From assembly GCF_000247695.1 (NCBI RefSeq), contig NW_004624778.1, positions 10,648,522 to 10,712,521 of the forward strand: DNA of 64,000 bases, in the 5' to 3' direction. The DNA comes from Heterocephalus glaber. Taxonomy: Eukaryota; Chordata; Mammalia; Rodentia; Bathyergidae. A program made the translations under genes and the position numbers. The notes beneath the pieces were generated by a model that did not search any database, was not told where the DNA came from, and saw nothing but the letters and a program-made list of their open reading frames with translations. Positions 13,191 to 24,000 of the stretch are shown piece by piece (the stretch's first letter is position 1; each line of letters starts with the position of its first letter).

Positions 13191-13367
13191 ACAAGTCTCT
13201 CTTGAAACAACAGAAGTAATTGTCCTATCCATTCAGGCATAGATACAGAGTGAGAGTAAAATGCAGATTTGCTTCCCGCAAGGCTAAATTGTTCTTAAAA
13301 TACAGCTATTGCTTAAGCAGCATGTTTGTCACCCCATCCCACTCCTCTATTTTGGTTGCCATGTCAG

Positions 13368-13530
13368 GGAGCTGGACTGTGCCATGTTACGTCGCCTGGA
13401 GAAGAGGATCCTCGTTGATCTCCCCAGCCAAGAAGCCAGGCAGGCCATGATCCACTACTGGCTGCCACCTGTGAGCAAGAGCAGAGCCCTGGAGCTTCAC
13501 ACAGAGCTTGAGTACAGTGTGCTGAGCCAG
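13368..13530 (+). CDS. KATNAL2: KATNAL2 third-last coding exon
   Basis: The acceptor is ATGTCAG|G and the donor CAG|GTGGGC. The first base completes a Trp codon from the previous exon (human NLPWELD); 54 codons follow, ending LEYSVLSQ. The exon encodes the arginine-finger strand and the start of the lid. The 54 residues have no stop and match the human exon almost residue for residue (human YHW is HYW here). Confidence 0.96.
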
Positions 13531-15165
13531 GTGGGCTCCCCTGGGAGGAGGCACTTGTGGCTCCACCTGGCTGCCACCTGTGGGCTAAGGATCTAACACA
13601 TGACAGTATGAGACAGGGTTTTGAAAGGAGCTGCTTCCTTGAGCTACTTCAAAAAGATCCCAAGCTGCCCTAGCAATGCAGTGGGCTTCTTCTTCATAAA
13701 AGAATGAGCTCCTTGTCACTTGGGAATTTTCAGGCAGAAACAATGCAAGCTGGAGGAAACAGCATAAAATTTAGATTCAGAGAACATATGGTCAAATCTT
13801 GACCCTGTTGCTAATTAGTGGTGTGAGCGCAAGTGTATCACTTACTTTCTGGGCCTTAGGTTCCCAGTGTGTGAAATGGGTAGCTGATAACCCACAAAGT
13901 TTTACTATGGCGACTAAATGACTCTTTCACAAACAGAAAAGCTCTAGGTACATGTCTCTTTACCCCCATTATCACCAGTATCCATTCCCAGGGTATTGTA
14001 AACATGTTACTTGCTTTAGGGCTACACTTGCACATGATGTTCTCTTAAGTTCCTGAATGGCAGAAATGATCTTATTTACAAGAACAAAAATGTCTGCCCA
14101 ATTTGACTGGCCTTGGGCACAGGCCTCAATAGACTAACGTGGATAGTGCAGTCCTCTACCAATATTTTATGATGAATTCAGATGGTGTTAGGCAGTTTTT
14201 GCCCTGCTAACTAGGTTATCCAGACTTGTTAGCAGCATCTCTTCCTCCAGCATTACTTGCCTGGAGGTTTTTATGTAGTGTCTGTATATGACAGACACAG
14301 AATCTAAACCTGGATTCTGATTCTAGGTCTTGCTCTAAGAATGCACCAGCCATGTATTTTGCTTGTTGACCGATGGCTGGGTTTGTGGTTATTTCAGAAG
14401 ACAGAGGGCTACTCAGGCTCAGACATTAAGCTGGTCTGCAGGGAAGCAGCCATGCGACCTGTGAGGAAGATCTTCAGTGCACTTGAAAATCACCAGGCAG
14501 GTATGGTTGAGATCCTTATGAAGATTCTCTGGGAGAGAAATGTGTGTTTAACAATCCAACTCTCACCAGCAGATGGAGCCTGGTGCCTATTTTTGGTGGC
14601 CCTTTACACTTGTAGCACATTTGTCCTTAAAATTATCCCTCTTGCACTCAACTCACTCTTCCTATGGTGTTGTTTTGAATTGACTTTGCCCCCAGATGAT
14701 AAACTCCTTAGGTCCCGAGCTTTTATTTCTCTGGCACACACTGATGCTGGGTTGGATCCATTTGAGGCACTATATAAATATTAAATAATATTTTGATAAT
14801 GATACATTTAAGTCACCTTTGGGGGCGGCAGTCTGGGCTTCAAGGGCTAAATCAGTTGTACATTAAAGAATTTTTCCACAGCTCTCTTTAGTCTTGCCTT
14901 GTGCTGCATTAACTATTAAGAATGCTGCATTATGCATTCTCTTGAAAGAAGGTCTACTAGCCTTTCAAGAACACTGATCACCATAAGGTTGATTGTTGTG
15001 TTATTACCATTGTGTTTTTATCTAGAGAGCAGCCATTTCCCCGGGATCCAGTTGGATACAGTGACCACGGCTGATTTTTTGGATGTTCTAGCTCACAGTA
15101 AGCCTTCAGCAAAGAATCTGACTCAGAGATACTCAGCCTGGCAGAAAGAATTTGAGTCTGTTTGA
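13368..15165 (+). CDS. KATNAL2: KATNAL2 (katanin p60-like 2), 3' end: last three coding exons
   Basis: KATNAL2 is an AAA-family ATPase related to the katanin p60 subunit. It works on microtubules and is best known from sperm development and cilia. The three exons (13368-13530, 14398-14500, 15026-15165) join in frame to give about 136 C-terminal residues. These hold the end of the AAA core ([18 protein letters not shown], the arginine-finger region), the helical lid ([19 protein letters not shown]) and the Vps4/katanin C-terminal helix ending KEFESV. All junctions are AG/GT and phases match (1, 0, 1). The residues agree with human KATNAL2 with few changes, for example LENHQAESS against LENHQSESS in human. 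The Walker A, Walker B and LisH exons are not in the window; the 13.3 kb to the left is intron. The gene converges on HDHD2. Confidence 0.97.
13755..13950 (+). repeat. Diverged MIR
   Basis: TAGATTCAGAGA, then TATCACTTACTTTCTGGGCC, and GTGTGTGAAATGGGTAGCTG keep the MIR order but are worn. Confidence 0.6.
14398..14500 (+). CDS. KATNAL2: KATNAL2 penultimate coding exon
   Basis: The acceptor is TTTCAG|AAG and the donor GCAG|GTATGG. It holds 34 codons plus one base and encodes the lid-domain signature [18 protein letters not shown]. The first residue is Lys where the human protein has Glu. The last base (G) joins AG of the next exon to make Glu. Confidence 0.95.
15026..15165 (+). CDS. KATNAL2: KATNAL2 terminal coding exon with stop
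   Basis: The acceptor is TATCTAG|AG. The exon runs from the split Glu codon through [19 protein letters not shown] to KEFESV and the TGA stop at 15163-15165. This is the conserved C-terminal helix of katanin-like AAA proteins, which contributes to hexamer assembly in the family. Confidence 0.95.
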
Positions 15166-15479
15166 AATCACACTTACCCTGACCTGGCCACTTGGTCAAC
15201 CACAGAAGTGTCCTAGGTTATTAGTATAGGTGGGAGAACATCATGATTGGAACAGAAAAGAGAAAATGATTCCAAAACAGTGCAGGAATTTGCACAATTA
15301 TATTTTGTGGAAATAGAGGATATTTTCATTAATTTTTCATCACAAATGTCAGCAAAATATTGGCAATTTCAATTACACTGATATGTGCTATTACACCAAG
15401 CAATGGAGATTTGTCTTTTAAAATTTTATGAACAATTTCCTGTAGTGTTCCTGATTTGTAAACTGGTATCATCACTTTG

Positions 15480-15485
15480 AATAAA
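15480..15485 (+). terminator. Probable KATNAL2 poly(A) signal
   Basis: AATAAA about 315 nt after the KATNAL2 stop, the first canonical hexamer downstream on this strand. The poly(A) site itself cannot be fixed from sequence alone, and a longer 3' UTR is possible. Confidence 0.55.
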
Positions 15486-16187
15486 AAGATTTTCTACAGG
15501 TCTACTCTTACATTTTTCTTGCAATATATTCTCAGATCTGCGAGATACCCATCAGTATGCTTTTCTAAATGGCTAAACATATCAGATAAACTTTCAATTC
15601 GTTCTCCACTCCCTCTGGTCCTGGTGTTCTAAGGAAAAAAAGACCAGAGGTTCACCAAAGTAAATTGATTGTATTGAATCTTTGTTTTTAGTCCTTCATC
15701 TTATCCTGGTCTACTACCATATCCATGGTCCTCAAGGCCTTAACTTCCATGGCTCTATTTTCCAGAAAATAGTAAGAAATCTCCATTCTGCTGCCTTGGC
15801 TGGAGGTGGTCATCTGGTTTCTCGGCAGGGGAGGGTTTCTGGGACTTCCTTGAGTCTGTTTACCAACTTTTAACCAATTCCTCACTTTTCAGCCCTACCT
15901 GGTACCTCACTTCCTCTCTACCTTATGCCTCAAAGACTCACCCTTTGAGGTCTTTCTACAGGGCAAAATTTGGTTGTATTTTCTTTATGCTGATTTTAGT
16001 TCTCAACACTCCATTTACTTTCCACCTTCCAAATTATCTTCTTGTCCACTGACTTCTCCTGTCACATTCTCTTGTTGGTTGGTCTTGTGTACTTTTAACT
16101 TTGTTATTCCTTTTTTTTTTAATTTTAGTGGAGCTTTGAGAAAGACCAACTGACACATGATTAATCTACAATAGAGTATCTATATCG

Positions 16188-16274
16188 TTTTTCTTTTTTT
16201 GGTACCGGGGATCAAACTCGGGTCCTTGCGCTTGCAAGGCAGGTGGTGGAACCACTGAGATAAATCCCGGGCCC
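16188..16274 (-). mobile_element. ID-like SINE, reverse
   Basis: TTTTTTTGGTACCGGGGATC, then CTTGCAAGGCAGGTGGTGG and GAGATAAATCCCGGGCCC. It lies downstream of KATNAL2. Confidence 0.95.
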
Positions 16275-17515
16275 TATATAGTTATTTTAAAAAAATATCT
16301 AAATTCATATAGGAGGTTGGTATGTTGTTGGATGTAAATTTAACTTAACCTAACATGGTATTTTCTTTTAGAGCAGAGGTTAGAACTCAAAGGCCTATAA
16401 AAACAAGAAACTTGAGCTAAATGAGTAAAGCTGGTTGTAGGAAAAGGCACACACAGGTGGTGACACAGTGAACTGCAGATGGCCAGATACTTTCTGAAAG
16501 GCATAGCAGTGATTCAGCCTCAGATGAAAGTAGAAATTTGGACCCAACATTGTCAGCATTTCCAATCTCTCTAGAAAACCCAGTAATTGATTTGCATTTC
16601 AATCTCCTGCTTCTCAAATGTTGGCAACTAAGATTAACCACAGCCTTTAGAAATCACATGACTTGTCCCCACACTTTATTGAGATCACCATGATGGACCA
16701 TACTTATGTCAAATAACCCCATCCTTACTTTTATTGGCTTTACTCGTCATCATTTATAAGTTTCTCATTTTATTAGGTTGCATTTATGTGTATATGCTTT
16801 ACTGTCTCAAATGTAAGCTCCATTACTGAGGTACTTTTTTTTCACTGTTATTGAATGGATGAAGCATTCTTTAAAGTGGCATAGGCCAAAATCAACCTGA
16901 ACCCTGTATTTGCTTCAGAAGTTGTGACTACTATTCCTGAGCACTTAGCTTATTGTACATTATCTCTTCCTTTAGTGAACTTATACAACCATTTCGAACT
17001 TTTCAGGGCCCTTTATATTGTTAAATATATTTTTATATGCTTAGTCCCTCAACTAGAAGATATTCATCATAGGAGCCACAGCTACACCTGCGCTGTCTTC
17101 TCATGCTTACCCATGGTAAGAATTTAATAAATACCAGATTTTCTCAGGCACATCCACTGGTGAAACAATCAATGTAGATGCGAATGGCATGAAGGTAAGC
17201 ATTGAAAAAAGGTATTCAAAGTTGCTTGAGAGCTATGTAGTTTATATGATGAATGATTTCTGGTGCTCTGGTGCCTCTTTACTGCCCCTTAAAGACAGCA
17301 ACATGCTTTTGGATAGTAGCCCTTGATGACTGGTATAATGATAATTTAAAAATTCAGTAAAGGCCTTGTGTGTTTATGCTAAAAAAGGCCTTTGTGACTT
17401 ATGCCAAATAACTGTGATAATGCAAACATGGTCCTATGAAAACAAATGTGAATATAAAAAATAGATTCTATTACTTGAAGCAGAGTGTTTTAGTGAAATA
17501 GATTGATACAGTTTT

Positions 17516-17604
17516 TTGGTTTTGTTTTTTGGTATCGGGGATCAAACTCAGGTCCTTGTGCTTGCAAGGCAGGTGGTGGAACCACTGAGCTAAATCCCTG
17601 GCCC
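17516..17604 (-). mobile_element. ID-like SINE, reverse
   Basis: TTTTTTGGTATCGGGGATC through CTAAATCCCTGGCCC. Near-matching TSD gattgatacagtttt / gattaatgcagtttt. Confidence 0.95.
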
Positions 17605-18129
17605 GATTAATGCAGTTTTAAGAATTCTTTATTATAGGTGCCCAAGAACTTAATTTCATTGCATATGAACCACTGATCCAAAACCAACTGAACACAATAA
17701 ATGTAGATGTTTTGAACTTCACTGTCTGACATGCTATTCCATTTTTTAAGAAGGATTCAGGGTGACATGATGACCCTATTGTCTCAAAGGAATATCTGAC
17801 ATCACACCTACAAGTAATGTTTGGGGAACTCTCATCTGGAATGAAGTGCTCCCCATTTCCTTGCCTTGCCATTACAATCAGCTCTGACAAATGTAGTGAG
17901 AGAGGAGGTAGAGCTACAGCAAGCCTGTGGCAGACTTTGCAGGTACCAGGGAAGCACACTAATTGGCTCTGCACCCCGCACACTGTGCAGGGGCTGACTC
18001 ACAGCACATGCTCATCGCCCATCAGTGACACACATCCTCAGAACCTTTCTAGTCCCAAGGTGTCACTTGGTCCAGGACAGGATTACAGCAAAAGCGATGC
18101 AGACACTGTTTTTTGTTTGTTTTTTAAAT

Positions 18130-18270
18130 ATACATTTCAGTTCTTATTTCCATTTTCAGTTTCTCACACCAGAGAAAAATGCAGTATTTAAACATGTGTG
18201 TCCGATTTATTTCACTTAAGGTATGGTCTCAAGGTCCATCCATTTAGCTACAAATCAGACACTGTTCTTG
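18130..18270 (-). mobile_element. Old L1 3' fragment, antisense
   Basis: TATTTCACTTAAGGTATGG and CAAGGTCCATCCATTTAGC resemble the reverse of the old-L1 3' UTR. Confidence 0.5.
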
Positions 18271-20546
18271 AAATCAACACAATTGCCTTTTAATTATGGG
18301 ATGGGTGGAGAAGGAAGCCTTTCAGATATTTCAGTTACTACATTTCCTTCCTGAGGCCTAACACAGACTATCTAGCTGAGATTAAAATTTACTAGAGTGT
18401 TTAGAGCAATTCTGATCTAAGGTTTTTAGTTATTCCCACAGGCTACTATGTGGACAGGTCAGCTGAGTTATGAAACTGTTTCGTTAAATAAATATCTCAA
18501 ACTAAGATTTCCATGGCCCACAGGGACTCTAGAATGGAGAAAGGAAGAAGCCATTTCTTCTGGCTGCGTATGTTTGCTCAGGAAGTCTCACCAATTTCTG
18601 TGACTGTTTACTTGCTGACCCATCACAATGTCCACTTCTATTCTTTGGCTCTTGCCAGACCATCAGATTCATTATTTTCAAGTGCCTAATGGGGTCTCCC
18701 TATGGTCATCTTTAAGGCAACAGGTATAACTCAATCCCGTCCCTCTACTCACAGCTATGCCTTCTGGAATTAAATTCCTATATTTAGCTTTTATTGGTTC
18801 AGTTGTTTGAGTGCCTATTTGTGCTGCAACAGATTAAGAAAAAAGACTCAGCGTTGTCTAGTGGGGAGGAGACATGTGAAGACATAAGTGCAGTGCAACA
18901 ACTGCCCTGTGGGCAGAGAGGCAGCACCTTGTCCCATCTTGGAGACAAGAGAACGGACAAGGGAACTGGGTCTTATTGTTCTTGCATAATGTCTTGTGTA
19001 GTCACCTTAGCTCCCCAACTAGAAAGGATCCTGAGGCAAAAATCTTTTCTTATATGCTCATCTCCTACAATAAGTAGGGCTAGCACAGCAGTTAGCCAAT
19101 TAGCTAGTAGCCACTGACAAACATTTGATGGTTCCTGGACAAGGAATCACTGACTCTGGCACCAATGACAGGCCAAAGTTGAAAGTGGTTTATCCCCACT
19201 GGCGCTTTCTCCCTGCTTGCTTGGCTTCTCCCTGCATACAGCTTTGGTCTGAAAACCTAAACGCAGTATCTCTCTCTGGTAATCCTCAGGAAGACTTTCT
19301 CCACACAGGTTGTGAAATATGGACAGTGCTGCTACACCTACTCAGTGTCATTGCAAACAGCATTTACCATCTGCCTAGGTCTAGTAGAAGTACTTAATAT
19401 ATGGTTTATGCATTTACTGCTCAAAGCAAGCCTGGGTGATGGGTACTGCTGCTATCTCTACTTTATAGAAGTACAGCTGATTTGCTCAAGGTAAGACGTC
19501 GATACATGCAGTCAGGCTCTGGAAGCTCTGCTCTCCGACACTACATTCATTCTGCTGACTTGGAGGAGTGGTGGTCATATCATATCTGTCTTTATATTCT
19601 AAGATGTTTAAATACTAAGTTGGGGCATTTGCAAAAACAGGAACAAACTACCATTTATTTAGCTTTGCTCCCTCCCATCCAAGACCAAGCTGATCTCTAA
19701 ACAAGCATCAAAACCCAAAGCTCATTAACATCAGCATGTGCTTCAATAAGGTGAACACTACAATGATGTACAATTACATTCTAATAATTCAATGCCCAAG
19801 AGCCCTGTAAAACAATTGCGAAGGCCCAGGATTATCACAGTATGCAAATGCACTAGGAAAATCATTACCTATTTAGTCTCTTTCATTTGGGTGGGTTTAA
19901 CATGAGAAGAATAATCCATGCTACAAGACGAGATTTCATTTTACAGCTGTAGTAACCAAGTACATAAAAGCTTGAATCTGTCCCAATAGCTTCTAAAAGA
20001 TTTTTCCCATAGTGTCAGAGGCAAAAATAATGAAATCTTGCAAATGTACAGTTAATAGGACCCTGGAGGACACTAACTTCAAAAATGCCTGGTCTATAAG
20101 ACATTAAAGGCTTGATTTTAGTTTCTGCACTGTTCCTGTTAATAACAATGTCTAATTAAAACATCTGTAAAATACTGATAGTTTTAATTTTACATAAAAT
20201 TTCCAAAACAACTGTTACACAGTATAATAGGTATCTGCAATGAATAGGTTATTAATGGAAATATTATTTTAAATTAAAATCAGGTTCTAAATTTAAATTA
20301 GTCATCTCTTGCTAATGAAGAGAAAAGGAAGTCACCCGTGCTGGGAATACAGAAAATCTAGTTTTCAACATCTGTGAAAGGAAATTCACTCGATCATTTG
20401 GTCTGAAGGATAATTCAGTTTGCTGCTTTCTGTCTTGTACTTCACTTGGCACTTCTGCTGGGTTTCACAATTGAACTCGACATTAAAGCATCAGCCTAAT
20501 GCACCTTTCATCACATCACTTTATAATTTAAAAACCACCACTCAAC

Positions 20547-20552
20547 TTTATT
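20547..20552 (-). terminator. Candidate HDHD2 poly(A) signal
   Basis: TTTATT on the plus strand gives AATAAA on the HDHD2 strand, about 365 nt past the stop. A second candidate is at 19654-19659. Which one is used cannot be told without transcript data. Confidence 0.4.
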
Positions 20553-20914
20553 CACAGTCTGAATCCCCCTCCTGGTTTCCAGCTAGGAGACAGAAGAGAT
20601 TGCTATTCCCTGCAGGAGCTTCTCCCTCCCAACCCTGCGAACTTGATGAATATTTTAAGAGGAATGGCACAAAATCTCAGCTTTCTCTTTCTTTGGGTCC
20701 CATCTTCTTTTACAAAGCAAAACAAAAGGAATTAGCAAGGCTTAGTGGCTGGCTGCAATTCAATATCGTTTTTTCTAATTAATGCACAATAAAAGAGGGT
20801 TGACACGCCATCAGGCTGTACGCTGTGTGTCTACTGATGCTGTGCTGAGATGGGAAAGGATCCCCTCCAGACAAAGGATCTGCGTTTCGGGTTACTTCAC
20901 ATCCATACCATGGT

Positions 20915-21018
20915 TCACAGCAGATGCTGCAGAATGTGGTCCACAGCATGAGGGAAGCTTTCACAAGTCAGGTAGGGAGGTGGGTTAATTTTTTCTTCAT
21001 CTGCTGCTCGATATTTCC
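20915..21018 (-). CDS. HDHD2: HDHD2 last coding exon with stop
   Basis: The acceptor is CATTTTAG|GG. It encodes [20 protein letters not shown] through [11 protein letters not shown] and a TGA at 20917-20915. This matches the human C terminus with one conservative change (RASD to RAAD). The 3' UTR continues to lower coordinates. Confidence 0.97.
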
Positions 21019-24000
21019 CTAAAATGAAGATAAAGCCAGTGAACAAAGGCCATGGCTAGAATGTTAAATTAACCACACCCCTGGGCACCTGGGTCAGCTG
21101 GGGATCACCCTTACAATTATCACCAGTGGATCAAGGGCTCCACATTTCCCAAAGCACTTTTTACTGAAGCCTCAGAATTCAAGGAGGCAATTCCAAGAAA
21201 CATCATATTCAGCATTTTCCCAGGTCCTCTGGTCTTTCACAACAGTCACAGGTAGTAGGACACTTGACAGTGAAGGTTTCTTTCAAGTTGCAGCTGATGA
21301 AATCATTTTCTCCCTCACCCCCAGCCCTGAAGATAGGAATGGTGATTAAATCAATGCTTTTAAATGGAAGCTCAGACCCCAGAGGGCACAGGTCTCCGTT
21401 CCTGAGGGTGACTGGAAACAACATGTGCTGCTGTCAAGCAGGGAGGGACCCTGGGAGCCTGGCAAATGAGAGTGCAAGGGGTGGAAGGGTACAATGAGTG
21501 ATGGATGTTTACAGGTCTGCGGCCACACGGCAGGCACCAAGTGGCAGGCACATTGCTTACCCCTCCTGATTCTGGAATTTCAGGGTGCCTGCTCTTTCCA
21601 GGCCTGGCACACAACTGAACACTCCAGCCCAGAGAGGTCACACAGTGGTCAGGAGAGCTGTTACAAATGTCAATCAGATGGCGTGGTGGTCCCTGTTTAA
21701 ATACCCTCAATGGGCCCAACTGCTCTTCAGGAAGAAGAGCACCCAGGATCTTGTCCTTTTGCTCCCACCACATTTACAGCAATTTCTAAGTGTATACTTA
21801 TTTAATGTCTGTCTCATTTCTCATACCTAAGAAGGCTATAAATTCTTGGAGAGCAGAAACAATGTTTATTATATGCCTTCATGAATTCCCAACACCTAAC
21901 ACTGTGACCAGCTTTTGGCAGGGATTCCCCAATATTTTTTCAAACAATAAATGGAATAAGATGGGTGCCATGGTGTCGGCCTGTGTTACAGCTTGTGTCT
22001 AGATGTCCCCCAAAGCCTCATGCAGTCATAGTTGGGCTTTTCAGAGGGGCCAGATCGAGAGTGTGTGATGCTGAAATTAAGGGTGTGGTTACTAAATCAG
22101 GTCACTGATTGGTTTGGCACCGCCCTAATCCCAGTAGCCCAGATAGAATATAGAAGGGCCAGAAAGAGGCTTGTCTTGTCCTTTGCTTGTTTTGCTACCT
22201 TCTGGCTACCATGAACTAACTATTTCTCCTCTGCGATGCCTGTCTGCTATGCAACCTTTACTTGGAGCCAACTCACTATGGACCGAAACCTCTACAAACT
22301 GTGAGCTAAATAAACCTTTCCCCCTTTAACCTTGGGTATTGGGTATTTTGTCTCAGCAATTAGAGAAAAGTAACTAAGCCTGTAACCCCAAAAGTCTGGG
22401 AGTCTGAGGCAGGAGAATTGCAAATTCAAAGTTCAAAACCAGCTTGGGAGCAACTTAGCAAGACTCTACGTCAAAAAACAAATTTTTTTTAAAGGCTTGG
22501 GGATATAGTTCAGTATGAAGCCCTGGGTCCAATCTCCGGCATGTCTTTTAAATGTATGTATTTTTAAAAGGAATGAAGGAGGGAGGAAAAAAGAAATGAG
22601 TGGTGCTCCAGCCCAGGCCAGTAGAAGGAGGTCTGCTGTACTGTAGCTTCCAGGCTGCTTCTGCATTTTACCTTCTTTCTCCTCTCATCTCTTTTTCTGT
22701 GATTTCTGGTATTTATTCTTTTTCTTTCTCCAGTTTTTTTTTTTTTGGTCCAAATCCAGCTCCACTAGCAACAGAACCACTGTTTCCTGTACCTCTTTAG
22801 AAGGTTTTCCCCAGCAGACAGAAGTCTGAAAACCCCAACCACCTTTTCCACATCTTCGCCCCATGCTGGAGAAGATACTTCCTGTCTTACTGTACTACGA
22901 ATTCTAAAAGCGAAGGACTCAGCATCAAATGTACAAAGGTCATTAATATATCCCTCACTCATCCTCAAGGCACCATCACAGCACGATTCACACAGCAAAC
23001 TTTACAGCCAGTTTTCTTTTCAAGCTTAAATCCCAGTAAGCACAAACTCCTTTTCCAGGTTTCTACTTGGTCTCACAGTTAAATGACTAAGACTGCTATA
23101 CCACCTACTGCGGTACTTCCTGGATCCAGGTGTCTAAGGGATAAATAAGTTTCTCAGCCATGGAATTAAGGACCTCTAGAAAGTTTCTGCTTCTGCTGGC
23201 TCTGCAGATAGTGGGGGGTTTTTGTTTTTGTTTTTGTTTTACAGAGGACAAATGATAAGCGGCTTAGATGTATGTTCTAGTTCCAGCACCTACCACTGTG
23301 CCTAGCACACAGCAAGGGCTCAATGATGTTAACTGAATGAATGAAATGGCTGCATCTCTCATACCTGACTCTGCAGCAGCCTGTGCCTCTCTGGATGAAT
23401 AAACGATGAACAGAGAGAGGATACAGGAAGCTATGTTGATGCTGTAAGATGAAAGAGCAATCCCACTTTTTTCTAGGTGACTATTTCACATGCTAAATGG
23501 AAATTCTGGTTAAGTCAGAAGTTTTTCAAATGTTCATTGAGTATCTACCATGTGCTACACTGAGAAACAAAATTGCTCAAGACTATTCACAAAAAATACT
23601 TATTAGTGAATGAATTAAAACATTGATAATAATTTTAAACATTGGGAAGCCTAGCCCTTATATACAGCGCTGGGTTAAAATTTATTGACAGAGCTGTTCT
23701 TTATGGTCTTAGAGCATGGGCTTACTCTCAATTTTTCTGATCTAAGGTCAACAGTACAAATGGGCTTGTTTTCATGAGATGGACTCAGCTACTTTACTAA
23801 TTCCACATTTTAGATTTGACTGTTAGCCTGCTGGCTTCTCTAAGATAGCTTCATGGCCCTGGAATAGGCATCATAATAACTGCTAATCAAAAAGAAAGCA
23901 AGCCAATGGAGACCAGCCAGGGGATGGGGCATTCATGACAACACACGGGTCCAGTTTCGATGGCTGGTATAAATCCTTAATTACCTGAGCTAAAGAAAGG

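Larger units (their letters stand above)
1..13367 (+). other. KATNAL2 intron (5' end outside window)
   Basis: No exon of KATNAL2 upstream of 13368 could be recognised. I looked for the Walker B and sensor-1 residues FLDELESVMSQRG and AASNLPW. The stretch holds an L1 5' half (1-2205), hAT relics, eight or so ID-like SINEs, a MIR and antisense L1 3' fragments. Position 4100-6800 shows no repeat or gene I recognise. A ~400 bp open stretch at 6826-7312 is discussed under rejected items. Confidence 0.7.
15486..20546. other. Convergent spacer between KATNAL2 and HDHD2
   Basis: No coding exon is recognised. It contains two minus-strand ID-like SINEs (16188, 17516), an antisense L1 3' fragment near 18130-18270 and worn MIR/L2-like pieces near 16930 and 19320-19500. 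The distal HDHD2 3' UTR may reach in from the right. Confidence 0.6.

Noticed and set aside
1..13367. Earlier KATNAL2 exons (Walker A/B, LisH)
   Set aside because: I searched by eye for their conserved residues and found none; they must lie to the left of the window or were missed.
17618..18191. Overlapping open frames of 121 and 124 residues
   Set aside because: On opposite strands, no known domain, and partly in repeat sequence.
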